DNA from: an uncultured Propionivibrio sp.
GTDB taxonomy: Bacteria > Pseudomonadota > Gammaproteobacteria > Burkholderiales > Rhodocyclaceae
Reading direction: 5' to 3'
DNA length: 46,139 nt
Assembly: GCA_938040985.1 (NCBI GenBank)
Contig: CALHZD010000141.1
Coordinates: 1-46,139, forward strand
Below, piece after piece: positions 32,487 to 41,990 of the stretch. The position numbers and the translations under genes were made by a program. The notes under the pieces were generated by a model. The model made no database searches, was not told the DNA's origin, and saw only the letters and a program-made list of their open reading frames with translations. The first letter of the stretch is position 1, and each line of letters opens with the position of its first letter.

Positions 32487-34652
32487 ATGAAAAAGCCTTG
32501 GCAACTCCCGATGCGACACATCGGTTCCTGTGCGTTTGTCAGCCTGCTTGCCTTGTGGCATGGGCAGTGCGGCGCCGCGCCGGATGAAAGCTCCGACAGA
32601 ACCCTGCGGGAAGTGACCGTGACCGACCGAACGGCGCGAACGGCCAGCCTGCGTGAGGAAAACAGCGCAGGCAGCCGCCTGGGCATCAGCGCACTGGAAA
32701 CGCCGGCGACCGTGCAGACGGTGACCGCCGAGGAGATGAGCCTGCGCGGTGATTTGAATATCGTTGATGCCGTCAAGCATTCGACCGGCGTGACCGCGTC
32801 GCCGACTACGGGCGGCGGCGGTTACGGCTATGTGGTGCGCGGCTTCGGCACGCAATCGGTGACCGTGCTTTATGACGGCATTAAAAGCCTGAGCAATATC
32901 GGGAACGCCAGTTTTCCTTACGATGCCTGGAATGTCGATCGCGTCGAAATCCTGAGCGGGCCGGCCTCGGTGCTCTATGGCGCTGGCGCGGTGGGCGCGG
33001 CGATGAACGTCGTCCCCCGCAAACCCAGCCGGAAAGCGGAAAACACGCTGCGCCTGATCGGCGGCTCGTTCGACACCTACGGCGTCGCGCTCGACAGCAC
33101 GGGCGCCATCAGCAAGGATCTGCTCTACCGGCTCGATCTGAGCCATAACCAGTCGGATGGATACGTTCACTTTGGCAAGTCCTACAGCTCGGCGCTAAGC
33201 GGTGCCTTGACCTGGCTGGCGGCTGACAACCTGCATTTCACGCTCTCCGTCGATTATGCCAAGCGGCAGCCGATGTATTACGGCGGCACGCCGCTCATCG
33301 ATGGCGCCGTCAGAAAATCGCTGCGCAAGGCCAACTATGCAACCTACGATACGCGCGACCCCTTCGAAGATCTGCGCGTAACTCTGGCGACAGAATGGCA
33401 GCCCAGCAGTGAGGTCAAGGTGCGCAATCTCACCTACCTGATTCTGGGCGACCGGCTCTGGCGTTATCCGGGATCCGTCCGCTATCGCCCGGCGACGCGC
33501 GACATCCTGCGCAGCAATTATGCCAGCTACGATCAGCAGCAGAAGCAGATCGGCAACCATACGGAAGTTGCCGTCGAGCACACTTTCTTCGGCCTGAAAA
33601 GCACGACGTCCGTGGGCGCGGATATCGATCATATGACGAATGAACGGCTGGTCGACAATTACCCCGGAAGCGATGTGCTGGATCTGTACAACTCGCATCC
33701 CGGTTACTTCCCCAGCCGCAAAATCGGCACGAACTATGGCCGAATGAGGGCGCGTCAGCTGTCGCTGTTTGCCGAAAATAAGCTTGAGCTTTTACCCAGG
33801 CTGTCGCTGGTAACAGGCGCCCGTAAAGATTACTCGCGTCTGACCCGTGATGACCTGATCAATCACACTTCCGTCGATAAAAAATTTACGCCTTTGAGCT
33901 GGCGGGTCGGCGCCGTCTATCAACTGGCGGAACAGTTCAATCTGTACGGGCAATATTCGAAGGCCGTCGACATGGTTTCCTCGTTGCCTGGCATCAGCGC
34001 CGCCAATCTCGATTATGCGATGTCCGAAGGGAAGCAGACCGAAATCGGCCTGAAACAGATCGCCTTTGACAACCGCCTGGAATGGACGCTGGCCGCCTAC
34101 CATATCGTCAAAAACAGATTGCTGACTCCCGATCCCGTCAATCCCGGCGTCAGCCTGCAGGTGGGGCAGCAATCATCGCGCGGTATCGAGGCGTCGGTTA
34201 AATTCAGGCCTGCGCCGAACTGGCTGATTGAGGCGAACGGCACCGTGTTGCGAGCCAAGTACGACGACTTTTCGGAACGGGTTTCCGGCGTGCTGGTTTC
34301 GCGCAACGGCAATCGCCCGGGCGGGACGCCGCAGCGCCTGGCGAATCTCCTGGTGAGCTGGGGTTTCGCCCCCGGCTGGACGGCAATCGGCAGCGTTTCT
34401 TACACGGGTGATCGCTATGCCAATACCGCCAATACCGTGTACCTGCCGGGCTATACCATTGCCGGGTTGGGGCTGCGCTGGGCGATGAACCGGAATACGA
34501 CGCTTGATCTGCGCGCGCGTAATATTTTTAATAAAACATATGCCTACGCCGCCAGCTCCGGCAGCATCAGTTATGCTGCCGGCAGCACCGCGACGCAATG
34601 GATTCTCGGCGAACCGCGTGCGTTTTATGCAACGTTAACGACAAAGTTCTAG
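32487..34652 (+). CDS. TonB-dependent outer-membrane receptor (siderophore-receptor type) under B12 control
   Basis: 721 residues. A signal peptide ends near GQCGAA. The TonB-box-like region is LREVTVTD at about 40-47. The plug domain spans about 65-175 (TPATVQTVTAEEM, GYGYVVRGFGTQSVTVLYDG, VDRVEILSGPASVLYGAGAVGAAMN in pieces). The rest is a 22-strand barrel ending in the canonical aromatic residue (LTTKF). Barrel features such as ARQLSLFAENKLELLPRLSL and VGQQSSRGIEASVKF follow the FhuA/FpvA siderophore group more than BtuB. The riboswitch upstream, however, indicates cobalamin or another corrinoid, or cobalt, as the substrate. ATG 32487 follows GGAGG. Confidence 0.9.
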   Translation: MKKPWQLPMRHIGSCAFVSLLALWHGQCGAAPDESSDRTLREVTVTDRTARTASLREENSAGSRLGISALETPATVQTVTAEEMSLRGDLNIVDAVKHSTGVTASPTTGGGGYGYVVRGFGTQSVTVLYDGIKSLSNIGNASFPYDAWNVDRVEILSGPASVLYGAGAVGAAMNVVPRKPSRKAENTLRLIGGSFDTYGVALDSTGAISKDLLYRLDLSHNQSDGYVHFGKSYSSALSGALTWLAADNLHFTLSVDYAKRQPMYYGGTPLIDGAVRKSLRKANYATYDTRDPFEDLRVTLATEWQPSSEVKVRNLTYLILGDRLWRYPGSVRYRPATRDILRSNYASYDQQQKQIGNHTEVAVEHTFFGLKSTTSVGADIDHMTNERLVDNYPGSDVLDLYNSHPGYFPSRKIGTNYGRMRARQLSLFAENKLELLPRLSLVTGARKDYSRLTRDDLINHTSVDKKFTPLSWRVGAVYQLAEQFNLYGQYSKAVDMVSSLPGISAANLDYAMSEGKQTEIGLKQIAFDNRLEWTLAAYHIVKNRLLTPDPVNPGVSLQVGQQSSRGIEASVKFRPAPNWLIEANGTVLRAKYDDFSERVSGVLVSRNGNRPGGTPQRLANLLVSWGFAPGWTAIGSVSYTGDRYANTANTVYLPGYTIAGLGLRWAMNRNTTLDLRARNIFNKTYAYAASSGSISYAAGSTATQWILGEPRAFYATLTTKF

Positions 34653-35219
34653 AGTCATCATGATTAGGCGAGCATTTTAATGTTGCAGTGCGCCCGCGGC
34701 ACGGGCGGCGGATGACTTTGCGTGCGTTGACGATTCCGCCGTACCGGCGTTCGCTGCATTCTTGACGCCGGCGTTGCACGGCCTGTGCGGTCGGCTGCTT
34801 TCCGTCGATGCGCTGAACATGCGCTTTTCGCGCAGCGCCCTGCGCCGCGATCCTGATTGCCCGTGTGCGGAAAACCCCGCTCGCCGCAGGTCTGAACAAC
34901 GCGCCGTGCGGGCGGCGATAACGCCCCGCCCTGCGGAGAAAGCCGGCTTCAGCGGCAATAAGCAACGGCCCTGTGCGATTGCCATGAGCGGGATCAGAAT
35001 GCATGCGCGGGTTGTGCGGATAAAATTGACGTCAAGCTGACATCAAGCCGACCTTAAGCCGAAGTAAAGCCGGTATAAGGCCCAGTATTTCGCAAAAATC
35101 TTACGGCCGGCGTTTTCGGTCTATACGGCGGCGCAGACGATCTGCTTTATCATCGTCACCTGTCGCTGGTTTTCTACAGGCCAGCGGAGAGAACGAAAGA
35201 GACGAAAGAGGAGAGCGAC
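34653..35219. other. Gene-free stretch between the TonB receptor and the 35220 gene
   Basis: Open frames exist on both strands (for example a minus-strand frame 34677-34985 of about 100 codons), but none shows a recognisable domain, a ribosome site or biased composition. I do not call a gene. The stretch contains the 11-bp repeat array at 35027-35081. Confidence 0.5.
35027..35081 (+). promoter_or_regulatory. Five 11-bp direct repeats, possible response-regulator site
   Basis: TGACGTCAAGC, TGACATCAAGC, CGACCTTAAGC, CGAAGTAAAGC and CGGTATAAGGC follow one another without gaps. The 11-bp period is that of OmpR/PhoB-family direct repeats, and TTAAG/TAAAG half-sites recall PmrA/QseB boxes. It ends 138 bp before the gene at 35220. 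Confidence 0.55.
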
Positions 35220-35738
35220 ATGCTGACCGTGATTACTGATCCAGAGGATATTGCCCGTGCGCAGGCGCGTTTCAGCGCGGTTTTGCGGCAGGCGCTGACC
35301 ACGCGGATCGCTTGCGTCGTGTCCGGAGCCGGCGGCAGTTATGAGACGGAGGTGGCGTATTCGCCGGCGCTCGCTCTCTGGTACGCCTATCGCGCGGAAA
35401 AAAGCCGGCACTGGAACGGTTTCGGGAAAGGAGAACCGCAGGCGGGCAGGAAGGTTGCGCTTTCCAGCGAAATCAATTTTCCGCTCGCGGGCTTAAACCG
35501 GGCGACTGCCGGCGTCTTTGCACGTGCCGATGACGGCCAAATCGCCGTTTTACATCGCGGCAAAATTCGAGGCGGCAAGGCGCTGTTTTTCGCCCATTTC
35601 AGTGGCAGGACGGTCGATGCGCTTGATGGCGACAAAACGGATCGCTTTGCGTGCGTTGGCGATCTTGACAGTCCGGAATTTGCCGCGCAGATCGCCGCGT
35701 TTGTGGCGCAGGTGCTGCGCATTAAGGCGGCCGGATGA
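35220..35738 (+). CDS. Unknown soluble protein, 172 residues
   Basis: I do not recognise the family with confidence. The frame has a good ribosome site (AAAGAGGAGAG). The protein looks soluble and globular, with no signal peptide or membrane helix. Conserved-looking stretches are RHWNGFGKGEP at about 62-72, SSEINFPLAGLNRATAGVFA at about 82-101 and LHRGKIRGGKALFFAHF at about 110-126. This arrangement (WNxFG, EINFP, HRGKIxGG) recalls a domain I have seen beside restriction-type nucleases, but that memory is weak. It could be regulated by the 11-bp repeat array upstream. Neighbours give no pathway. Confidence 0.7.
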   Translation: MLTVITDPEDIARAQARFSAVLRQALTTRIACVVSGAGGSYETEVAYSPALALWYAYRAEKSRHWNGFGKGEPQAGRKVALSSEINFPLAGLNRATAGVFARADDGQIAVLHRGKIRGGKALFFAHFSGRTVDALDGDKTDRFACVGDLDSPEFAAQIAAFVAQVLRIKAAG

Positions 35739-36099
35739 GTCTGCTTCTCTCGGCCGCCCGCTCGTCCCGGCGAGACGGCAGTAACTGCCGCCGGGCGTCG
35801 GATAAAATGCCGAGCGCCGGCAGGCTCAGGCCGCATCAGTGCGGCTCTCGCCGGCGTCAGAGAAAACGTGCGGACACGGCGTCGGCAATAAATCTGGACA
35901 GTTTTCCGGCTATGGATTCGACGCACGCCATTTTTCTAAAGTACGGGTCAGGCGCACGCCGGCCACCCTGCGCACGGCCGCCCCTCTCCGGGGCATACAC
36001 AAAACCGCTTCATTGCTATGCGCATGAGCAACAGCGCTTTTCCTTGCGCGTGCGCCGCGCGGCCATCACAGCATGCGTTCCCGACAGGTGTCAATCGCC
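35739..36099. other. Gene-free stretch with small hairpins
   Basis: No convincing gene. It contains a perfect hairpin CGGCAGT-A-ACTGCCG at 35776-35790, nested in CCCGG/CCGGG, and GCCGGC arms around 35816-35865. Neither has a T-run. The region may hold the end of one transcript and the promoter of the kinase-fold gene. Confidence 0.45.
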
Positions 36100-36864
36100 A
36101 TGAACCACAACTATCCGGCGGCGCTTGCCGCCATCCTGCCCGGGCAGACGGGCAATATTGCCCGCTACACCTTGGCCGGCAACGAAACCGTCTGGGTGCG
36201 CAAAGTGGGGAAAACCATTCCGCGCTGGCGTTATACCCTCATCGGCTGTCTCGCCGCTACCCTTCGCCTGCGCGCCCTCAAACCCGTGCCCAACACCGGC
36301 GGGCGCGCCGCCCTCGCGGCGGAAGCGGCGCGTCTGCAAGCGCTTGCGGCGCACGGCGTGCGCGTGCCGCGCCTGCTCGCCTCGGATGACGACGGCCTCA
36401 TGTTTACCCATCTGGGCGAACATACCTTGCTTGAATGCATTGAGCGCGAAGATAGCCTCGCCCGCTGGCAACAGGGGCTCGCCGCCATCAAAAGCGTCCA
36501 TGACCACGGGCAATACCTGAGCCAATCCTTCGCACGTAATATGATCGTCGGCGACGACGGGGGCATCGGTTTCATCGACTTTGAGGAAGACCCCGGCCGT
36601 TACCTGACGCTGCCCGCCTGCCAAAGCCGCGATTACCTCTGTTACCTGCAATCCACGGCGCTTATCCTCAAGCGGCGCAGCTGCCTGGAGTCTGCCGCCC
36701 GTCGCTGGGCCGATCATGCCGCCGCCTTGCCGCCCGCCGTTGTCGACGACATCCGCGCCGCCGCGCGTCCGATGCTGTGGATGCGCGCTCTGCATCACCC
36801 CCGCTGGGGAAAGGATACGCTGCGCCTTGTCGCTTTGGCGGAAATGTTCTACCTGGCGCACTGA
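36100..36864 (+). CDS. Kinase-fold protein, BUD32/Kdo-kinase-like, possibly inactive
   Basis: 254 residues. The N-lobe has a probable phosphate loop region (ARYTLAGNETVWVRKVGK) with the expected Lys, then AALAAEAARLQALAAHGVRV and PRLLASDDDGLMFTHLGEHT. The C-lobe has HGQYLSQSFARNMIVGDDGG and GFIDFEEDPGRYLTL. The DFE metal motif is present, but the usual catalytic HxDL is replaced by HGQYLSQSFARN. It may be a phosphotransferase for a lipid or sugar, or a pseudokinase. Start at 36100 (MNHNYPAAL); the frame is open nine codons upstream. It converges on the cyanophycin operon. Confidence 0.7.
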   Translation: MNHNYPAALAAILPGQTGNIARYTLAGNETVWVRKVGKTIPRWRYTLIGCLAATLRLRALKPVPNTGGRAALAAEAARLQALAAHGVRVPRLLASDDDGLMFTHLGEHTLLECIEREDSLARWQQGLAAIKSVHDHGQYLSQSFARNMIVGDDGGIGFIDFEEDPGRYLTLPACQSRDYLCYLQSTALILKRRSCLESAARRWADHAAALPPAVVDDIRAAARPMLWMRALHHPRWGKDTLRLVALAEMFYLAH

Positions 36865-37026
36865 TCCGGGCGCGGAAAATACGGGCATACGGAGGTATGC
36901 GGGACATAGGGGGCGCTTTTAATTCCGGCTGTTATGTCAGTGCCTGCCGATACGCGCCGCTTCCCTATGCGCCCCTTTCCATTCCTTTTCGCCCCCTCGT
37001 AGGCTCCGCGCGCCGTAAAACCGGGC

Positions 37027-39621
37027 TTATCGTTCCGCAACGCGCCTGGCAATATGCGCGAGCGATTCGTCAACCTGGTCGATCAGGATCAGGCAAATAT
37101 CGTCGGGCTTGAGTTTGCCGAGCGCCGTATCGATGGCCAGAAATTCCCCGTGGACTTCCTCGACCTCGCGCGTTCTCCGCGCATCCTTGAGTCCGTCGCG
37201 TAGCAGGGCGAGCACTTCGCCGTCGGCGCGGCCGCGCTGGCAGGCGTCCTGATAGAGGACGGCACGGTCGAAGGCCTCTCCCAGGATTTCCGTCTGCCTG
37301 CGGATATCCTCGTCACGCCGGTCGCCGGCGCCGCTGATGACAACAGTGCGGCGGCTTCCCGACGGCGCCGGCATATTGCCGACGGCATCGACCAGCGCCT
37401 GAATGGCGTCGGGATTATGGCCGTAGTCGGCGATGATCGTTGCGCCGCGGTAATTAAATAGATTGAAGCGTCCGGGGGCGGAATCGGCATCGTTGACAAA
37501 GCTGGCAAGCCCCTGACGGATGGTGGCCGGGTCGATGCCCAGCGCCCAGCCAGCGGCGACGGCGGCCATCGCATTTTCCACCTGAAAGCCGATGGCGCCG
37601 CCGGCGGTGATGGGGATGCCGGCGAGCGGAAAGCGCTCCAGCACGGCGCCGTGCCAGGTGACGACGGCGTCACCGTCGAGATAAACGACACGCTTTCCTT
37701 GGGCGCGGTGCATGGCCATGATCCGGTGCCTGCGGTCGCGGGCGAAAAAGATGACCTGACCCGGGCAGGAATCGGCCATGCGCGCGACCATCGGATCAGC
37801 GGCGTTGAGTACGGCAACGCCGGTCACGGGCTTGACGTTCTGGACGATGACGCGCTTGACGACAGCCAGATCCTCCACCGTGCTGATGTAGGAGAGGCCG
37901 AGGTGGTCGCCGCTGCCGATGTTGGTGACGACGGCAATATCGCAGCGGTCGAAGCCCAGCCCTTCGCGCAGGATGCCGCCGCGCGCGGTTTCCAGCACGG
38001 CGGCGTCCACGTCGGGGTGGAAGAGGACGTTGCGCGCGCTGCGCGGGCCGCTGCAATCGCCGGTGTCGATGCGTTTGCCCTGGATGTATACGCCGTCGGT
38101 GCTGGTCATGCCGACCCGATAGCCCTGGCTGCCGAGAATGCTGCCGATCAGGCGCACGGTGGTCGTCTTGCCGTTGGTGCCGGCGACGGCGACGAGCGGG
38201 ATGCGCGCATCCTCGCCCGGAGCGAACATCGTCGAAATGACCGCTTCGCCGACGTTGCGTCCTTTGCCGAAGGAGGGGTTCAGATGCATGCGCAGGCCCG
38301 GCGCGGCATTGAGTTCCACGATGCCGCCGCCTTGTTCTTCCAGCGGGCGCAGCACGTCCTGGCAGACGATATCGACGCCGGCGATGTCGAGGCCGACCAT
38401 CTGCGCGGCGGCGACGGCGCGCGCGGCAAAATCCGGATGCACGTCGTCGGTGACGTCGGTGGCCGTGCCGCCGGTCGACAGGTTGGCGTTGTCGCGCAGC
38501 ACGACGCGCTGCCCCTTGGCCGGCACCGATTCGGCAGTCAGGCCGTTTTGTGCCAGCCGCGCCAGGGCAATGTCGTCAAAGCGGATTTTGGTCAGCGAAG
38601 TAGCGTGGCCCTCGCCGCGCCGCGGGTCGGCATTGACCAGATCGACCAGCTCGCGCACCGTGCGCACACCGTCGCCGATCACGGTCGGCGGTTCGCGCCG
38701 CGCGGCGGCAACCAGCCGATCGCCCACAATCAGGATACGGTGGTCCTGGCCGGCAAGAGAGCGTTCGACAAGTACGTTGCTGCTGATGCGTACGGCGGTG
38801 GCATAGGCCGCCTCGACCTGCGCGCGCGTTGTCAGGTTGACGGCAACCCCTTTGCCCTGGTTGCCATCCTGCGGCTTGACGACGACGGGAACGCCGCGTT
38901 CGATGCCGATTTCACAGGCGGCGGCCCAGGCATCGGCGGCGTCGCGCACGGGACGGCCGATCGGCACCGGCACGCCGGCGGCGTGCAGCAGGCGCTTGGT
39001 CAGCTCCTTGTCCTGCGCGATGGTTTCGGCAACAGCGCTGGTGGTGTCCATTTCGGCTGCCTGGATGCGGCGCTGTTTGCTGCCCCAGCCAAGCTGCACG
39101 AGGCTGCCCTGGGTCAGGCGGCGGTAGGGGATGTTACGGGCGATGGCGGCATGCACGATGGCGCCGGTACTCGGGCCGAGGCGAACATGCTCGTCGAGCT
39201 TGCGTAACTGGTGCAAAGCTTCGTCCAGATCAAAAGGGGCAGCGTCAACCGCCGCCCGGCAAAGCTGCATGGCCAGGTCAAACGCCAGCCGGCCGACTTC
39301 TTCTTCGCTGTATTCGACAACGACCTGATAGACGCCGGTTTCCGTGGCGGGCGTCGTGCGGCTGAACGTGACCGGGCAGCCGGCCTGCGCCTGCAAACCG
39401 AGGGCGGCAAATTCGAGCGCATGCGCCATAGCGACGGCGCGATCCTCTTCGGCCGGGTGCAGGTAAGCAATTTCCGGAAAACGCTCACGCAGGCGCTTTT
39501 CAAAGCCGGTGATGGCGCTGATGTCGCGCTCGTTTTCGTCACAGCTGACAATGGCTTCGATGGCGGTATGGCGGCTCCACAGATTGGGGCCGCGCAATGC
39601 ACGGATTCTCGAGACTTCCAT
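37027..39621 (-). CDS. cphA: Cyanophycin synthetase
   Basis: 864 residues, the normal length. It polymerises aspartate and arginine into cyanophycin, a nitrogen and carbon reserve. After the N-terminal domain (about 1-160), the ATP-grasp part spans about 210-470 (VVVKPQDGNQGKGVAVNL, AGVDIVCQDV, GGIVELNAAPGLRMHLNP). The Mur-ligase-like part starts with the P-loop GTNGKTTT at 481-488 and continues through ETARGGILREGLGFDRC and VVTNIGSGDHLG to the C-terminal ligase domain (RFNLFNYRGATIIADYGHNP). The start at 39621 follows GAGGA. It is the last gene of a minus-strand set and follows a second synthetase-like gene. Confidence 0.95.
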   Translation of the reverse strand: MEVSRIRALRGPNLWSRHTAIEAIVSCDENERDISAITGFEKRLRERFPEIAYLHPAEEDRAVAMAHALEFAALGLQAQAGCPVTFSRTTPATETGVYQVVVEYSEEEVGRLAFDLAMQLCRAAVDAAPFDLDEALHQLRKLDEHVRLGPSTGAIVHAAIARNIPYRRLTQGSLVQLGWGSKQRRIQAAEMDTTSAVAETIAQDKELTKRLLHAAGVPVPIGRPVRDAADAWAAACEIGIERGVPVVVKPQDGNQGKGVAVNLTTRAQVEAAYATAVRISSNVLVERSLAGQDHRILIVGDRLVAAARREPPTVIGDGVRTVRELVDLVNADPRRGEGHATSLTKIRFDDIALARLAQNGLTAESVPAKGQRVVLRDNANLSTGGTATDVTDDVHPDFAARAVAAAQMVGLDIAGVDIVCQDVLRPLEEQGGGIVELNAAPGLRMHLNPSFGKGRNVGEAVISTMFAPGEDARIPLVAVAGTNGKTTTVRLIGSILGSQGYRVGMTSTDGVYIQGKRIDTGDCSGPRSARNVLFHPDVDAAVLETARGGILREGLGFDRCDIAVVTNIGSGDHLGLSYISTVEDLAVVKRVIVQNVKPVTGVAVLNAADPMVARMADSCPGQVIFFARDRRHRIMAMHRAQGKRVVYLDGDAVVTWHGAVLERFPLAGIPITAGGAIGFQVENAMAAVAAGWALGIDPATIRQGLASFVNDADSAPGRFNLFNYRGATIIADYGHNPDAIQALVDAVGNMPAPSGSRRTVVISGAGDRRDEDIRRQTEILGEAFDRAVLYQDACQRGRADGEVLALLRDGLKDARRTREVEEVHGEFLAIDTALGKLKPDDICLILIDQVDESLAHIARRVAER

Positions 39622-39720
39622 AAATTTTCCTCGTAGTTCTGATGCGCCGCCGGAATTCTGCGGGGCGGCGGCGATTCCTGTCGGGCGGAGTGTGTCCGGC
39701 GTTCCTTTCGGAGAAGCGGT

Positions 39721-41895
39721 CTAATCGGGCAAGAAGGTTTCGATGCCGATGCGCATGACGTCGTGGCTGAGGCCAAGCGCCCAGGCGGCGGCCACGGCGG
39801 CCAGTACGTTTTCGGTCTGCGCCGTGGGCTGACCGTTCTCCCCGCTTTCCTGACAAAGCGGCACGTCTTCCAGGCACACCAGTTTGGTTTCCCCTTGATG
39901 GTCGGCCAGCATGATGTGTCCGTGACGCACGAACACCGCGCGTCCGCCGTGCTTCTGATGCGCACTGATGGCGGCCAGATCCGGGTCGTCGGCAAACAGG
40001 ATGATTTCGCCATCGCACAGCGGAATCATGTCGATCAGCATCGGTTCGCGCGCATTGAGCACCGCCGCGCCCTCCTTGAGCACGAGGTCAACCTGCGTGC
40101 GCATGATGTTGAAGACCTGTTCGGGCGTGTTCGTGTAACGGCGGCCGATGTGGCGGGCGGGGTCGATATTGGTGATCACGCCGACCTGACAGCGGTCGTA
40201 AGCCACACCGCTTTCGAGAATCGTATCGCTGCCGTTTTCAAAAACCGCAGCTTCGACGGCGCGGTTGAGCAGCGTCCGGTGCGCCGCGTCCCAGTTGGCA
40301 CGGTCGCCTTTTTCCAGCAGGCGGCGATCGATGAACAGGCCGTCGCTGCACGCCAGGCCGGTTCGTTTGCCGGAAATGGAGAGTAGGCGCGCAACCAGCC
40401 GGCAGACGGTGGTTTTGCCGTAACTGCCAGTGACGCCGACCACCGGAATGCGGCCGTTGCCGTCGGCAAAGAGGTGGTCGACGATGGCTTGCCCGACCGG
40501 GCGCGGTTTGCCGACGCCGGGCTTGAGGTGCATCAGTAGGCCGGGGCCGGCGTTGATTTCGACGATGGCGCCGCCCTGTTCGGCGAGCGGTTTTGAAATG
40601 TCCTGGCAAACGAGGTCAATGCCGGCAATGTCGAGTCCGACGATGCGTGTGGCAAGCGCGGCGATTTCGGCGGTTTCCGGATGCACCGCATCGGTGACGT
40701 CGAATTCGTGATTGGCGTTGCGCTGGATGAGTACCTTGCGCCCGGCGTCCGGAATGGAATCGGGCGTCAGGTTCTGGCGCGCAAGGTTGATGTGCACCGC
40801 CGGATCCATGTCAATTTTTGCAAGCGGATGGTTTTCGCTCACGCCGCGGCGCGGGTCGCAGTTGATCTGCGTTTCAACCAGTTCGCGGACCGTCGATTTA
40901 CCGTCACCAGTGATCTGCGCCGCGTCGCCGCGATTGGCGGCGATGAGCTTGCCGCCGATAACCAGCAGGCGGTGTTCGTTACCGGGAATCGAGCGCTCGA
41001 CGATGACCCCGTTGCCTTCCTCAAGAGCAGCGGCATAAGCCTTCTCGATTTCCTCGCGCGTTTTGATGTCGATGAAAACGCCGCGCCCGTGATTAGCATC
41101 GAGCGGCTTGACGCAGACCGGCAGGCCGATATCCTGCGCGGCCTCCCAGGCATCTTCCGGGCTGTCGACCTCGCGTCCCTCAGGCACCGGCACGCCGCAA
41201 TTTTCCAGCAATGTCTTGGTGAGATCCTTGTCGTGCGAAATGCCCACGGCGATGGCGCTGGTCTGGTCGGTTTCCGCCGTCCAGATGCGGCGCAGCGCGG
41301 CGCCGTGGCCGAGCTGGACGAGATTGCCGGAGCGCAGCAGGCGGATGTACGGAATCTTCCGCATATCGGCGGCCTCGACAATGCAGGCTGTCGAGGGACC
41401 GAGGTAGTGCGCATCGACCAGTTCGGCGAGCTTTGCGATCGATGCGTTCACATCGAACGGCTGATCGGCCATGGCCGCCAGCACCAGTTGACGCGCCTCA
41501 AACAGCGCGGCGCGGGTGACGTCTTCCTGCCAGGCGCGCACGACAACCTTATAGACGCCGCGCGGGCCGGCTTCGCGCGCCTTGCCGAAGCCGCCGGGGA
41601 GGCCGGCGAGATTTTGCAGTTCGAGGGTGACATGTTCGAGGATATGCGCCGGCCAGGTACCTTCCTCAAGGCGGCGCAGAAAGCCGCCGCGCTCGCCATA
41701 GCTGCAACGGTGCTCGATCAGCGAGGGCAGCATCGTCTTGAGCCGTTCGTAAAAACCGGGAATCTTGTTGGAGGGGAAATCCTCCAGCTCGCCGATATCG
41801 ACGACCGCTTCGATAACCGGCCGGTAAGTCCAGATGCTCGGGCCGTTCAGATAGCGGATTTCAAGGAATTTGATGTCTTTGTTGGTCATGTCCAT
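39721..41895 (-). CDS. cphA': Second cyanophycin synthetase-like protein (CphA'), shorter form
   Basis: 724 residues, clearly homologous to the 864-residue CphA downstream. The ATP-grasp region (VCVKPLDANHGRGVFIDI at 260-277, GIDLVCQDI, GGAIVEINAGPGLLMHLKPG) is well kept. The Mur-type P-loop reads GSYGKTTV at 490-497, where CphA has GTNGKTTT. The protein stops just after AWALGLSHDVMRIGIETFLP, before the C-terminal Mur ligase domain. Betaproteobacteria often carry such a partner gene next to cphA. Whether it is catalytic, or assists CphA, cannot be told from sequence. Start at 41895 (MDMTNK) or 41889; no strong ribosome site. Confidence 0.92.
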   Translation of the reverse strand: MDMTNKDIKFLEIRYLNGPSIWTYRPVIEAVVDIGELEDFPSNKIPGFYERLKTMLPSLIEHRCSYGERGGFLRRLEEGTWPAHILEHVTLELQNLAGLPGGFGKAREAGPRGVYKVVVRAWQEDVTRAALFEARQLVLAAMADQPFDVNASIAKLAELVDAHYLGPSTACIVEAADMRKIPYIRLLRSGNLVQLGHGAALRRIWTAETDQTSAIAVGISHDKDLTKTLLENCGVPVPEGREVDSPEDAWEAAQDIGLPVCVKPLDANHGRGVFIDIKTREEIEKAYAAALEEGNGVIVERSIPGNEHRLLVIGGKLIAANRGDAAQITGDGKSTVRELVETQINCDPRRGVSENHPLAKIDMDPAVHINLARQNLTPDSIPDAGRKVLIQRNANHEFDVTDAVHPETAEIAALATRIVGLDIAGIDLVCQDISKPLAEQGGAIVEINAGPGLLMHLKPGVGKPRPVGQAIVDHLFADGNGRIPVVGVTGSYGKTTVCRLVARLLSISGKRTGLACSDGLFIDRRLLEKGDRANWDAAHRTLLNRAVEAAVFENGSDTILESGVAYDRCQVGVITNIDPARHIGRRYTNTPEQVFNIMRTQVDLVLKEGAAVLNAREPMLIDMIPLCDGEIILFADDPDLAAISAHQKHGGRAVFVRHGHIMLADHQGETKLVCLEDVPLCQESGENGQPTAQTENVLAAVAAAWALGLSHDVMRIGIETFLPD

Positions 41896-41990
41896 GATTT
41901 TTATGATCTCGGAAGGACTGCGCGCGATGGGTGGATAGGCGCATTGGCTCGAATAACGTATGGTGCGGTGTTTGGATTACTGTCGGCATC

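Noticed and set aside
34677..35004. Small minus-strand genes between the TonB receptor and 35220
   Set aside because: Two overlapping frames of about 100-145 codons, both Arg/Ala-rich with no ribosome site or domain; neither is more convincing than the other.
37651..39207. Long open frame antisense to cphA
   Set aside because: Shadow frame of a strongly conserved gene; no recognisable domain.
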